A stretch of DNA of 64,000 nucleotides, taken from NCBI GenBank assembly GCA_030429705.1, contig JAUIES010000004.1:1-64000 (forward strand), written 5' to 3'. The translations under genes were made by a program, and so were the position numbers. Each line of letters opens with the position of its first letter. Within the stretch, counting starts at the first letter, position 1. The notes under the pieces are model-generated. The model searched no databases, was not told the origin of the DNA, and was given only the letters and a program-made list of their open reading frames with translations. Shown here one piece after another: positions 8,115 through 15,025 of the stretch. Origin of the DNA: Phycisphaerae bacterium (GTDB lineage: Bacteria; Planctomycetota; Phycisphaerae; Phycisphaerales; UBA1924).

Positions 8115-9119
8115 TTATGTCGTTCGGGAGCGGTTCGCCCGAACGGAGGGGCGCTTTCGGGCCATGAGAGCGCTGACAATCTGGGCCGTTGCTACCACAG
8201 ATTTGTGCCCCAGCACCACCGCCTTGGCAGCATCCTCGCAGGCCTTTACAACTTCGGCATGGCTCAGGCCCTTCGCCGCAGTAGAAATATCCGTCCAACG
8301 AAGTCTCAGAGGAGCGAAGGCAGCAAGCCTGTTCTCGACAAGTCTCCGAACGTCAGCAGCGCGCGGCTTGCCGAACTGGACGATGTCATCAAATCGGCGA
8401 AACAAAGCCACATCGAGCTTGCCTGCCATATTGGTCGCTGCGATGACGATGCTCTCTGAGTCGTCGTGTTCGAGCAGTTGGAGAAAAGAGTTGACCACTC
8501 GTCGGGCTTCACCAACATCGTTGCTCGCTGATCGGCTGGTGCCGACAACGTCGAACTCGTCGAAGAGGTACACGCCTCTGGTCGATGACATCGACTCAAA
8601 GATGGCATGGAGCTTCGCGCCCGTCTCGCCCATGTACTTGGTGATGAGGGCATGAAATTGGACCACGAGAAGCGGCAGTCCCGTTTCCCCTGCGATCGCT
8701 CTTGCCGTCATGGTCTTGCCACAGCCAGGAGGGCCAGCGAGCAGGACTCTTCTTCTTGGCTCGAATCCATGGGCGCGCAGCGTGTTAGCTGACCGGTTCT
8801 CTTCGAGAATCCGGTCAAGGATGGCCTTCGACTGGTTCGGTAAGACCATGTCTACGAACCGAGTCTTCGGATATGAGATAGTCAACAGAGGCGCTAACTC
8901 GCCCGCCGGTCGGGATATCGGCACGGCCTTCGGGCCGACCGATGGCAGCGCGGATCTTCGGGATCGATCAACCATGGCCCGGACAGAACTTGCCAGCTTT
9001 TGATCCCCCGCTTTTGCCGCTGCGGCTGCGATATCAAGTGCGACCGTACGAAAGCGTTCATCATCCCGCTCAGCAAACGAATCGACCAGCAATCGGATTA
9101 GTTCGGGAGAGGTAGCCAT
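8115..9119 (-). CDS. ietA: AAA+ ATPase, IetA-like antiphage component
   Basis: A 334-residue protein. An N-terminal helical region of about 110 residues is followed by an AAA+ domain with Walker A GPPGCGKT, Walker B VYLFDEFD, sensor 1 IVIAATN and a likely arginine finger in FRRFDD, then a small helical lid. It resembles the ATPases paired with S8 peptidases. It is upstream of and translationally close to the protease, so it presumably senses or unfolds something and controls the protease. It is the likely first gene of a two-gene minus-strand operon; I see no clear promoter. Confidence 0.8.
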   Translation of the reverse strand: MATSPELIRLLVDSFAERDDERFRTVALDIAAAAAKAGDQKLASSVRAMVDRSRRSALPSVGPKAVPISRPAGELAPLLTISYPKTRFVDMVLPNQSKAILDRILEENRSANTLRAHGFEPRRRVLLAGPPGCGKTMTARAIAGETGLPLLVVQFHALITKYMGETGAKLHAIFESMSSTRGVYLFDEFDVVGTSRSASNDVGEARRVVNSFLQLLEHDDSESIVIAATNMAGKLDVALFRRFDDIVQFGKPRAADVRRLVENRLAAFAPLRLRWTDISTAAKGLSHAEVVKACEDAAKAVVLGHKSVVATAQIVSALMARKRPSVRANRSRTT

Positions 9120-9935
9120 ATGCGTCTTTATTCTATCGGGCTGACAGCAGCGTCACTTCGACCGGGCTTGCCAGTAGTCGTGGTCACTCGCCATAGTCGT
9201 TCGTCGGAGAAGCAGATCAAGATGCGTGACTGTCGGGTAGCGAGCGTATCAGAACCTCGCAACGACTGCAGGAGATCTTCGACGAACAGGCGCGACTAAT
9301 CTCCACAACGTGCAGATGCATATGTGTGAGGCCCATTGCACGAGCACTGACCAATGGCACGGACGCGCCGCTCACTGATTCCCGATGATACCCCTAATCC
9401 ACAAACGGTACAGGTCCAGACGCTTACGACAGGGCTGGTGGGGCCGATGTCGTCCCACACGTCAAATGGCAATTCATTGCCTGATTCCTCGCCGGCAACA
9501 CTTGAATTTCCCAGAGTGCCAGCCGTATTTGTCCTTGGCTGTCAACGCCTCGAGATGGTTTAGGAGAAGGCACCTCATGACGGAAAAAATTGACAAGCAG
9601 TCGAAGCCATCAACCACATGACAGTGAAGCGGCTGCGTTTGCGATCTGTCGAATTCGTCGGAGAAGGGACGCACTCAATCAACGATCAGCGGATGCGACA
9701 GGAATAGTTTGGCGACTACAGACATGGCCAGAGGAAAACTCTGGCTCAAAGCGGGCCTTACCGGGCAGCGCGGAACTGCGGGTGCGTTCGATCTTCGCGG
9801 AGTCCTTGCCCCCGGGGATGTCATCCAGAGGCGGCTCCCGCAGTCCACTGTATTAATCAATGACCGCCCGCTTCAGTCTCGATGATGTTGCGGCTCTGTA
9901 TTCGAGTTCACCGATGTACCTCGACTTGATTCTGA
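9120..9935. other. Gene-poor stretch inside the island, nothing recognised
   Basis: About 800 bases between the start of the AAA ATPase and the palindrome at 9936. The longest open frames are under 90 codons on either strand, without motifs, ribosome binding sites or codon use like the neighbours. No integrase or transposase remnant could be recognised. Confidence 0.6.
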
Positions 9936-9953
9936 GCGCGGTGTACACCGCGC
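9936..9953. repeat. Perfect 18-bp palindrome near the island's right end
   Basis: GCGCGGTGTACACCGCGC is identical on both strands. It is followed by short direct repeats of the type CGCAAA/CGCAAT (9951-9991). It lies about 100 bases before the tRNA-Pro fragment, the usual place for recombinase or excisionase binding sites, but nothing here proves that role. Confidence 0.5.
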
Positions 9954-10056
9954 AAACCCGCGCAATCGTATGATAAACCACGCAATGTTCGCAACAGTTG
10001 CAATCTACAACCCTCCGTCGTATCGTCGTTTAGTGACCCGCTCTGGAGCCGGTTGG

Positions 10057-10100
10057 CGTTCGGGACGAGAAGGTCGGAGGTTCGAATCCTCTCACCCCGA
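10057..10100 (+). other. Displaced tRNA-Pro(CGG) 3' half, candidate attachment site
   Basis: The 44 bases match the 3' part of bacterial tRNA-Pro: anticodon loop TTCGGGA (anticodon CGG) at 10059-10065, 3' anticodon stem CGAG, then GGTC, T-arm GGAGG-TTCGAAT-CCTCT, and acceptor strand CACCCCG with discriminator A. The 5' side does not fold: no CGGGGTG acceptor strand is present, and GGCG stands where CTCG is needed to pair with CGAG. Conservation starting at the anticodon loop is the usual extent of a tRNA attachment site. The island would then lie to the left, with the intact tRNA at its far end outside this window. A small CGC-GAAA-GCG hairpin follows. Confidence 0.6.
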
Positions 10101-10189
10101 TTTCTTCTTCGCGAAAGCGAGGGGACAGAGGTCTCCTGATCTGCATCAGAGATCTTGATCCACCACGACAAGGCAGGCTTCGTTGTTGG

Positions 10190-10915
10190 TTACCGTCGTG
10201 CATCTTTGATGATTCGAGGCAGGGCGGAATCTTGCTGATTCAAAAGGAATACCTCGATGCGCTTTGGGTCATGCTTGGCCGCTTCTCGCAGAGCCCACCC
10301 AATCGCCTTCTGGACAACCGGATCGTCCTCCTGCATCAACGGTTCGCAGAGATCGAGCACAAGCTGGACATTGCTCTTCCCGCCCTGATTGAGCGCGACC
10401 GCGGTCGCGAGCGCAAACCGTCGCCTCCAAGGATTTGACGAATCTACCCAGCGCGTGAGTTGGACCGAAAGGCTGGGTTGTTTGTGTACCAATGTGGACA
10501 CAACATGCTTGGAGAGCTGGTCGCAGACCTCCCAGTTTTCGATATGGTCAACCCAGGTGTCCACCCGGTCCCACATCGCCGGGTCCAGTTTTCGGCGGAA
10601 CCGCTCAAGAATCCCTTGCGTGAAGAGGAGCTCTTCCCGGCAGGGATTCTTGAGACAATGCTCGTACAGATCGCACGCCTTCTCGGCATCGATCGTTGGA
10701 TAATCCGCCACAAACTCACGTGCGAGCAAGCGGATGGCAGGAACCCGCACGCCGAGCATCTCCATGCTGGTCGGAACAAGCTCTGTGATACGAACGGCAT
10801 ACTCCGGTTCGATATGGTGCTCCAAGCGACTGCGGAGCTCGCGACGGAGCGCCGAAACCGAATGTTGCTTGCTCGTTCCGGCCGGTGGGTTACGGACGCT
10901 CAATGGGCGCTCCAT
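10190..10915 (-). CDS. DNA alkylation repair protein, AlkD-like HEAT-repeat family
   Basis: A 241-residue helical protein. It matches the AlkC/AlkD superfamily, HEAT-repeat glycosylases that excise alkylated bases from DNA. Characteristic stretches are a WEVCDQLSKHVV helix, SSNPWRRRFALATAVAL and DPVVQKAIGWALREAAKHDP. The start overlaps the end of the zinc-ribbon gene by 16 bases. It is third in a TetR-zinc ribbon-AlkD operon, so expression is probably under TetR control. The catalytic Asp of AlkD cannot be placed with confidence by eye. Confidence 0.8.
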   Translation of the reverse strand: MERPLSVRNPPAGTSKQHSVSALRRELRSRLEHHIEPEYAVRITELVPTSMEMLGVRVPAIRLLAREFVADYPTIDAEKACDLYEHCLKNPCREELLFTQGILERFRRKLDPAMWDRVDTWVDHIENWEVCDQLSKHVVSTLVHKQPSLSVQLTRWVDSSNPWRRRFALATAVALNQGGKSNVQLVLDLCEPLMQEDDPVVQKAIGWALREAAKHDPKRIEVFLLNQQDSALPRIIKDARR

Positions 10916-11142
10916 GCGGGGAGATTTTTTATCGCCTGCCGAGCCATTTGTCGGGCCGCTGACTTATCGATGCCCTGGGTCTGCACCATAAATGCTGCCA
11001 TGCCATCGAGTACTTCGTCATGGGATTTCATCGAGCCATCGGGGCGGGCGCAGTGTGTGCAATAGGCGGTTGCTGTATCGTTGTTCGCGTGGTCTGCAGA
11101 GTTGGTCATCGGCATACCGCACGCAATGCATTTCGTGGTCAT
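10900..11142 (-). CDS. Small zinc-ribbon protein
   Basis: An 80-residue protein starting MTTKCIACGMPM, with a second pair at YCTHCARPDGSM, which makes a four-cysteine zinc ribbon in the first 35 residues. A helical tail follows (DEVLDGMAAFMVQTQGIDKSAARQMARQAIKNLP). This is the plan of the putative zinc-ribbon domain proteins often found next to regulators. The role is unknown. It overlaps the TetR gene by 4 bases and the AlkD-like gene by 16, so the three are translationally coupled. Confidence 0.75.
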   Translation of the reverse strand: MTTKCIACGMPMTNSADHANNDTATAYCTHCARPDGSMKSHDEVLDGMAAFMVQTQGIDKSAARQMARQAIKNLPAWSAH

Positions 11143-11762
11143 TGGGGTGTCTCCTTTGGGTGTACGTACAAGAGTGAAACAAAGCGTTCCATCAGTTGCG
11201 GCCCATGCTGCTGGAGCACGGAATCGTTCGGTGCAAAGAGGTCTCGATTGACAAGATAATGATGGATCATTCCGATCCAGAGGTTGAACACGAATGCCTC
11301 GGGCATCGCGCGGAATCGTCCATCCTGAACGCCACGCCGATACGCGCTCGCAATATGCGAGGCGATCGCGGATTGGATGCCGGTGACCGTGCTCCTCGTG
11401 TCCGCATCCATCGATGGTGTTTCCGCAACGAGGCGTGCATAGAAGGCCTCGTGTTCACAGAGGCCTTGAAGATGTGCCTCCAAGATTGTGCGTAAATCCG
11501 TGTCGCTGGCTGCGAGAGCGTGAAGGCGCAACGCGATTTGACCTGCATACCTGCTGATCACCGTTGAGACCAAGGCTTCACGGGTCGGGAAGTGCGAGAA
11601 TGCAGTTCCGTGCGCCACTGAGGCTGCTTTCGCGATGTCGGTGACGCGAGCAGCTGCGATCCCGTGCTCACAGAACTGCGCGTGGGCACTCCTGACCAGA
11701 CGCTCGAAGGTGTCCCGTTTGCGATGCTGTCGGGTTGTCGGTGGGGTTCTTGCAGGTGACAA
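11139..11762 (-). CDS. TetR/AcrR-family transcriptional repressor
   Basis: A 207-residue protein with an N-terminal TetR helix-turn-helix (residues 18-62: ERLVRSAHAQFCEHGIAAARVTDIAKAASVAHGTAFSHFPTREAL) and a helical ligand domain. The start is TTG 11762, chosen because GGAG lies 5 bases upstream and no ATG fits. Immediately upstream are a consensus sigma-70 promoter and a 27-bp palindrome overlapping the likely transcription start, so it probably represses its own operon, which also holds the zinc-ribbon and AlkD-like genes. The ligand is unknown. Confidence 0.88.
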   Translation of the reverse strand: MSPARTPPTTRQHRKRDTFERLVRSAHAQFCEHGIAAARVTDIAKAASVAHGTAFSHFPTREALVSTVISRYAGQIALRLHALAASDTDLRTILEAHLQGLCEHEAFYARLVAETPSMDADTRSTVTGIQSAIASHIASAYRRGVQDGRFRAMPEAFVFNLWIGMIHHYLVNRDLFAPNDSVLQQHGPQLMERFVSLLYVHPKETPQ

Positions 11763-11765
11763 TAT

Positions 11766-11821
11766 GACTCCAAAGTCAATGACTTTAGAGTCAATATATT
11801 GAATTCCTCTCGCTATGTCAA
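11766..11821 (-). promoter_or_regulatory. Promoter and palindromic operator of the TetR operon
   Basis: On the minus strand, -35 TTGACA (11816-11821), a 17-base spacer and -10 TATATT (11793-11798) form a near-consensus sigma-70 promoter. The inferred transcription start, near 11786, falls inside a 27-bp near-perfect palindrome (11766-11792) with half-sites GACTCnAAAGTCA. The palindrome also covers the GGAG ribosome binding site. Confidence 0.75.
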
Positions 11822-11955
11822 GGGCAAGTAGACGAAAGTCAGGCGGCTAATTCGGAAAACGATCGAGGATGGTGAAGCTGTGTTCGGAACTCTTACATGA
11901 GCCAGACGAACTCGTGAACCCGGGCGACTGACAATGAGGCAGCGATCGACTCCAC

Positions 11956-12066
11956 AAAAAGTTCAATTGGAGTTCTGTCACCCCGATTCACCAGACTGGA
12001 TGGCCTCGGCAAATGTCGGGGCCATCAGTATTTAGCGAAGAGTTCAATCACGTCCCGTTACCACGT
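11956..12066 (+). repeat. Interspersed repeat copy R1
   Basis: It has the family core AAAAAGTTCAATTGG ... TCTGTCACCCCGATT (11956-11988), a GC-rich hairpin TGGCCTCGGC...GTCGGGGCCA (12001-12024), a TATTT tail and a second weaker box (AGTTCAATCACGTCCCGT, from 12041). The same layout recurs at 13574, 14530, 22200 and 23655, all on the plus strand. It separates the TetR module from the ArsR module. Confidence 0.6.
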
Positions 12067-12135
12067 GTGTCGGGTCGCAGCGTTGAACTCCCTCTGACCG
12101 TTCGCCACCACAATCCACCATCTTCTTCGACGGGC

Positions 12136-12180
12136 TTGACATCATGATTGACGGTCGATACATTCAACCTAAAGGTTGAA
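12136..12180 (+). promoter_or_regulatory. Promoter and palindromic operator of the ArsR/SRPBCC operon
   Basis: A -35 box TTGACA (12136-12141), a 17-base spacer and -10 TACATT (12159-12164) put the transcription start near 12171. An 18-base inverted repeat TTCAACC-TAAA-GGTTGAA (12163-12180) overlaps the -10 box and the start. It fits an ArsR-family operator and suggests autoregulation. Confidence 0.7.
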
Positions 12181-12184
12181 TGAA

Positions 12185-12514
12185 ATGATGGGCGATCAAC
12201 TCAATCAAGTGCTCGTGGCGGTTTCAGACCCAACAAGACGAGCGATCATCGATCGCCTGTCACGAGGAGCCGCGTGTGTCACGGATGTGGCCGAGCCGTT
12301 CACGATGTCACTCAATGCGGTATCGAAGCACATCAAGGTGCTCGAACGAGCGGGATTGGTGCGGCGTCGGCGAGTAGGTAAGGAGCACAGGCTTGTACTG
12401 GATGCCGCTCCGCTTCAGGAAGTCGTGAGTTGGACGCACCGCTACGCGCGGTACTGGAACGACCGGCTGGACTCGCTTGAAGAGCACTTCAGCACGAACA
12501 GGAAGAGGAGCTGA
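12185..12514 (+). CDS. ArsR-family winged-helix repressor (metal-independent type)
   Basis: About 109 residues. The winged helix reads VAVSDPTRRAIIDRLSRGAACVTDVAEPFTMSLNAVSKHIKVLERAGLVRRRRVGKEH. No ELCVCDL metal box is present, which fits the subgroup paired with SRPBCC/AHSA1 proteins. ATG 12185 follows AAAGG by 9 bases; a TTG at 12176 is in frame but sits almost at the predicted transcription start. The gene is joined to the SRPBCC gene through a TGATG junction, and the inverted repeat over its promoter suggests self-repression. Confidence 0.88.
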   Translation: MMGDQLNQVLVAVSDPTRRAIIDRLSRGAACVTDVAEPFTMSLNAVSKHIKVLERAGLVRRRRVGKEHRLVLDAAPLQEVVSWTHRYARYWNDRLDSLEEHFSTNRKRS

Positions 12515-12948
12515 TGGCCTACACGCAACCCAAGACAACTGAACTGACCCTCACTCGCACGATCCCCGCGAGCACAGAAGAGGTCTACGACGCATGGCTC
12601 GACCCGAGCACGCCAGGAGGCCCGTGGGCTGGCCCCGGGCGAGCTATCTTGCAAACGCAAGTGGATGGATTGTTCTATCTCTGCGTCGATCACGAGGGGC
12701 GCGAATGGGCGCACTATGGGCGTTTCACAGTCCTGGACCGACCACGTCGGATCGAGTACACATGGGTCTCAGAAGCGACCCGAGGACTGGAGTCTCTCGT
12801 CACGCTTACCTTTGAACACAAGGGCGACAAGGCACTCGTCATGCTGCAACACGCGGGCGTTCCTGACGACGACTTCGGACACCAGCATCGTGACGGCTGG
12901 GGAGGTGTACTCGATGCGTTCGGCGATCTCTTCGCCAAGGATTCGTAG
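12514..12948 (+). CDS. SRPBCC/AHSA1-family protein
   Basis: A 144-residue single-domain START-like fold. The N-terminal strand LTLTRTIPASTEEVYDAWLDP and the C-terminal GWGGVLDAFGDLF helix are typical of AHSA1-like proteins, which bind hydrophobic ligands in a helix-grip pocket. The start overlaps the ArsR stop by one base and has AGGAG upstream. ArsR-SRPBCC pairs are common and are usually co-transcribed; the ligand is not known. Confidence 0.85.
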   Translation: MAYTQPKTTELTLTRTIPASTEEVYDAWLDPSTPGGPWAGPGRAILQTQVDGLFYLCVDHEGREWAHYGRFTVLDRPRRIEYTWVSEATRGLESLVTLTFEHKGDKALVMLQHAGVPDDDFGHQHRDGWGGVLDAFGDLFAKDS

Positions 12949-12957
12949 AGTAAGGAA

Positions 12958-13059
12958 ATGAGACTGATCACGAACATCACCCGCGTCACACTCGACGGTG
13001 TTGTGCAGTCACCGGAAGTCAATCGCTGCACTCATCAACAGAAATCGGAGGGAGCATGA
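12958..13059 (+). pseudogene. N-terminal remnant of a RibD-C/DHFR-family reductase
   Basis: A 33-codon frame starting MRLITNITRVTLDGVVQSP, which matches the first strand of the dihydrofolate-reductase-like (RibD C-terminal domain) family. It then diverges and stops. The full family is about 180-200 residues, so nearly all of it is missing. An AAGGAA site precedes the ATG by two bases, and the stop overlaps the VOC gene start (ATGA), so it may still be translated and couple the VOC gene to the operon. It looks like the scar of an internal deletion. Confidence 0.6.
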
Positions 13060-13493
13060 CGATAAAGCGAATGGACAATGTCGGCATTGTGGTGGAGAAT
13101 CTCGATGCTGCGATTGAGTTCTTCACTGAGCTGGGGCTTGAGCTTGAGGGCCGAGCGCCAATCGAAGGGGAATGGGCGGATGGTGTCACCGGATTGCGGG
13201 ACATGCGGGTTGAGATCGCGATGATGCGTACCCCGGACGGTCATGGTCGACTCGAACTCTCACGTTTCCTCGCGCCTCAGGTCGTCGCCGATCACCGAGC
13301 TGCACCTGTGAACGCGCTGGGCTACCTGCGCGTCATGTTCACAGTGGAGGATCTTGACGAGACGCTCGCCCGGCTTCAAAAATACGGGACGGAAATCGTG
13401 GACAAAGTGGTCCAATACCAAGAGTCGTATCGACTTTGCTATGTCCGTGCTCCCGATGGCCTTCTCATCGGGCTTGCCGAGGAGCTTGGCTAA
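13056..13493 (+). CDS. VOC-family (glyoxalase/bleomycin resistance-like) protein
   Basis: A 145-residue protein with the paired beta-alpha-beta-beta-beta modules of the vicinal oxygen chelate fold: RMDNVGIVVENLDAAIEFFTELGLELEG in the first half and YLRVMFTVEDLDETLARLQKYG in the second. Likely metal ligands include His8-equivalent positions and the Glu of RLELSRF, but they cannot be fixed by eye. GGAGGGAGC precedes the ATG. It is the last gene of the ArsR/SRPBCC module and is followed by repeat R2. Substrate unknown. Confidence 0.85.
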   Translation: MTIKRMDNVGIVVENLDAAIEFFTELGLELEGRAPIEGEWADGVTGLRDMRVEIAMMRTPDGHGRLELSRFLAPQVVADHRAAPVNALGYLRVMFTVEDLDETLARLQKYGTEIVDKVVQYQESYRLCYVRAPDGLLIGLAEELG

Positions 13494-13573
13494 CGAACGA
13501 CCTTCTTGGCGACCCCACGCACGAGTCGGCGGGCATCGAGTCCGCGTGGAACTCTGGGGCTCATCCCTGAATC

Positions 13574-13724
13574 AGGATCCTCGTTTCCAGGGCCCAGAAG
13601 CTGATCTGGGCTGCAAAAAGTTCAACTGGTGTCCTCTCACCCCGACTTTGGTTTTGGAGGGCTTCGGCAAGTGCCGGAGCCTTCTGCGTTTAAGGCGAGT
13701 CCAAACGTGTCCTGTCACCCTCAG
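13574..13724 (+). repeat. Interspersed repeat copy R2
   Basis: The core is AAAAAGTTCAACTGGTGTCC followed by TCTCACCCCGACTTT. It is followed by the hairpin GGCTTCGGCA-AG-TGCCGGAGCC (13660-13681), the tail TTCTGCGTTT and a second box at 13698-13724 (GTCCTGTCACCCTCAG). The hairpin and T-rich tail could terminate transcription of the VOC gene. It sits between converging genes. Confidence 0.65.
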
Positions 13725-13744
13725 AGCAGGATCTGTAGGTTGAA

Positions 13745-14494
13745 CTAGATTTTGCGGGCGATGTAAAATGCGTAGCTGTACCACCGGCCGTAGTCGTGGT
13801 AGAGAGACATTTCTGTCTCTTCCGCCTTGATGATGTTTCGTGCAGCACCGGTGTTTCCGTTCCGCTCCAAGAACGCCGGGAAGGCTGAACGCAGCGGCTC
13901 GTAGTAGTGCTGCTCCCAGCAGCCGCACGGTAAGAAGAAGATCCCGAGCGGTTCGTACCCCTCTTGCTCAACGAGTTGGAGCTTGGCCGAAGCGGTTGCG
14001 ATTCCAGGGTACTCGTTGTTCCAATACGACTCGACTTCAGCGGGGCGATGGGCGGTCGTCCAAGTGATCTCCGAGACGGCTATGACGCCGTCTTGCCGAA
14101 GGTGCCGACGCCACGCGCGAAATCCCTCCACGAACCCCATGTTGTAAATCGCGCCTTCGGACCAGACCAAATCAAACTCTGCATCACTGAACGGCAGCGA
14201 CTCCATCTGCCCGACCATCGGCTCGATGCGATCAGAGATTCCCCTGGCGGTAGCCTCCTCTCGCAAGCGTTCAACGAAAGGCTCAGCGAAGTCAACGGCA
14301 GTGATGTGCCCATTGAGCGTCTCTGCCAAGACGAAGCTGGATGCACCCGTTCCGCTTCCGATGTCGGCGATGGCGAGTTGCTTGTTGGGATTGAGTCGGG
14401 TGAGGTCGATTGCGCGACGCGTCTCTGCATCGCTGCCCGGCCCCTGTCGATCATTCCGAAGGTGTAAGTCGATGAGCAGGTCGAGATCGTTCAT
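13745..14494 (-). CDS. Class I SAM-dependent methyltransferase
   Basis: A 249-residue protein. Motif I is IADIGSGTGASSFVLAE (about residue 42), then the acidic AVDF after strand 2, MVGQMESLPFSDAEFDLVWSEG for motifs II-III, and a C-terminal region with FFLPCGCWEQHYYEPL. It transfers a methyl group from S-adenosylmethionine to an unknown acceptor. It is a single gene on the minus strand, flanked on both sides by copies R2 and R3 of the repeat in direct orientation, so it may have been inserted as a unit. Confidence 0.85.
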   Translation of the reverse strand: MNDLDLLIDLHLRNDRQGPGSDAETRRAIDLTRLNPNKQLAIADIGSGTGASSFVLAETLNGHITAVDFAEPFVERLREEATARGISDRIEPMVGQMESLPFSDAEFDLVWSEGAIYNMGFVEGFRAWRRHLRQDGVIAVSEITWTTAHRPAEVESYWNNEYPGIATASAKLQLVEQEGYEPLGIFFLPCGCWEQHYYEPLRSAFPAFLERNGNTGAARNIIKAEETEMSLYHDYGRWYSYAFYIARKI

Positions 14495-14529
14495 GCACCA
14501 AGAGTATTGCCGAAACTGTGCGAAGAGAG

Positions 14530-14681
14530 AATTTTCCGCGTTTCGAGACCCCAGAGCCTGATTCGAGCCATAAAGAGTTCAACTGGTGTCCTGTCACCCC
14601 GATTGGATCACGGGAAGGCTTCGGCAACTGCCGAATCCTTCTGTGTTTATGCGTAGTTCAATCTTGTCCTGTCAACCCAGG
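14530..14681 (+). repeat. Interspersed repeat copy R3
   Basis: The core is AAAGAGTTCAACTGGTGTCC then TGTCACCCCGATTGG (14572-14605). It is followed by the hairpin AAGGCTTCGGCA...TGCCGAATCCTT (14615-14640), a TCTGTGTTT tail and the second box (AGTTCAATCTTGTCCTGTCA, 14655-14681). It lies upstream of the methyltransferase and before the histidine operon promoter. Confidence 0.65.
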
Positions 14682-14859
14682 AGTGCCACATCGTGATTGA
14701 ACTCACGCGGGACCGCTTGCGCTCCATTGGGTACCACGGCGAACCGATGCTCTCGGGTTCTGCCGTAAGCGGTACTTGCTCTTGCGAGACTCGCCCGCTC
14801 TGAGCGAGTGCCATGACGCGGCAGGGGCAGGTAGCACATGTGGTTTTTCTGTCTGGCTG

Positions 14860-14887
14860 TTGACGAAGCCTGGTGACCGGCTATTCT
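14860..14887 (+). promoter_or_regulatory. Promoter of the histidine operon
   Basis: A -35 box TTGACG (14860-14865), a 16-base spacer and -10 TATTCT (14882-14887). The transcription start is predicted near 14894, essentially at the ATG of the leader peptide (14895). Confidence 0.6.
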
Positions 14888-14894
14888 TCTGCTC

Positions 14895-14960
14895 ATGAAC
14901 TCGTCCCCGGTCCATCATCACCAAGCTCATCTGAACCACCCGCGTGGGTGCCGGTTGTGA
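14895..14960 (+). CDS. hisL: Histidine operon leader peptide (putative attenuator peptide)
   Basis: A 21-codon frame beginning MNSSPVHHHQAHLNH. Five of 21 residues are His: three in a row, then two more within nine codons. It ends at TGA 14958. It lies between a promoter and a strong terminator 33 bases after its stop, directly ahead of hisG, exactly as in known his attenuators. His-tRNA shortage would stall ribosomes in the His codons and change downstream folding. No Shine-Dalgarno sequence is visible and the ATG is within a base or two of the predicted transcript start, so it may be translated leaderlessly. It is too short for most gene finders. Confidence 0.7.
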   Translation: MNSSPVHHHQAHLNHPRGCRL

Positions 14961-14992
14961 CTTTGGTCTGATGGATCCGTGATCTCAGATGA

Positions 14993-15025
14993 AAACGCCG
15001 GCCCCGAGCCGGCGTTTGTCGTTTT
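14993..15025 (+). terminator. Attenuator terminator of the histidine operon
   Basis: A perfect 10-bp stem AAACGCCGGC/GCCGGCGTTT (14993-15002 with 15008-15017) with loop CCCGA, followed by GTCGTTTT. Upstream, CACCC-GCGT-GGGTG (about 14938-14950) can form a hairpin over the end of the leader frame. GCCGG at 14950-14954 can pair with CCGGC at 14998-15002, which would break the terminator stem, so alternative pause and antiterminator folds are possible. Confidence 0.75.

Noticed and set aside
10024-10100. An intact tRNA-Pro gene
   Set aside because: The 5' acceptor strand and the 5' half of the anticodon stem do not pair with the 3' part; only the 3' half is credible.
9908-10171. Minus-strand protein-coding frame of 87 codons
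   Set aside because: Its most protein-like part is the antisense of the tRNA-Pro 3' end (GERIRTSDLLVPN), a known kind of false protein. No ribosome binding site.
11956-14681. Integron-type attC sites
   Set aside because: The repeats have hairpins and lie between modules, but I do not see the paired RYYYAAC and GTTRRRY ends, no integrase is visible, and the bracketed units include whole operons.
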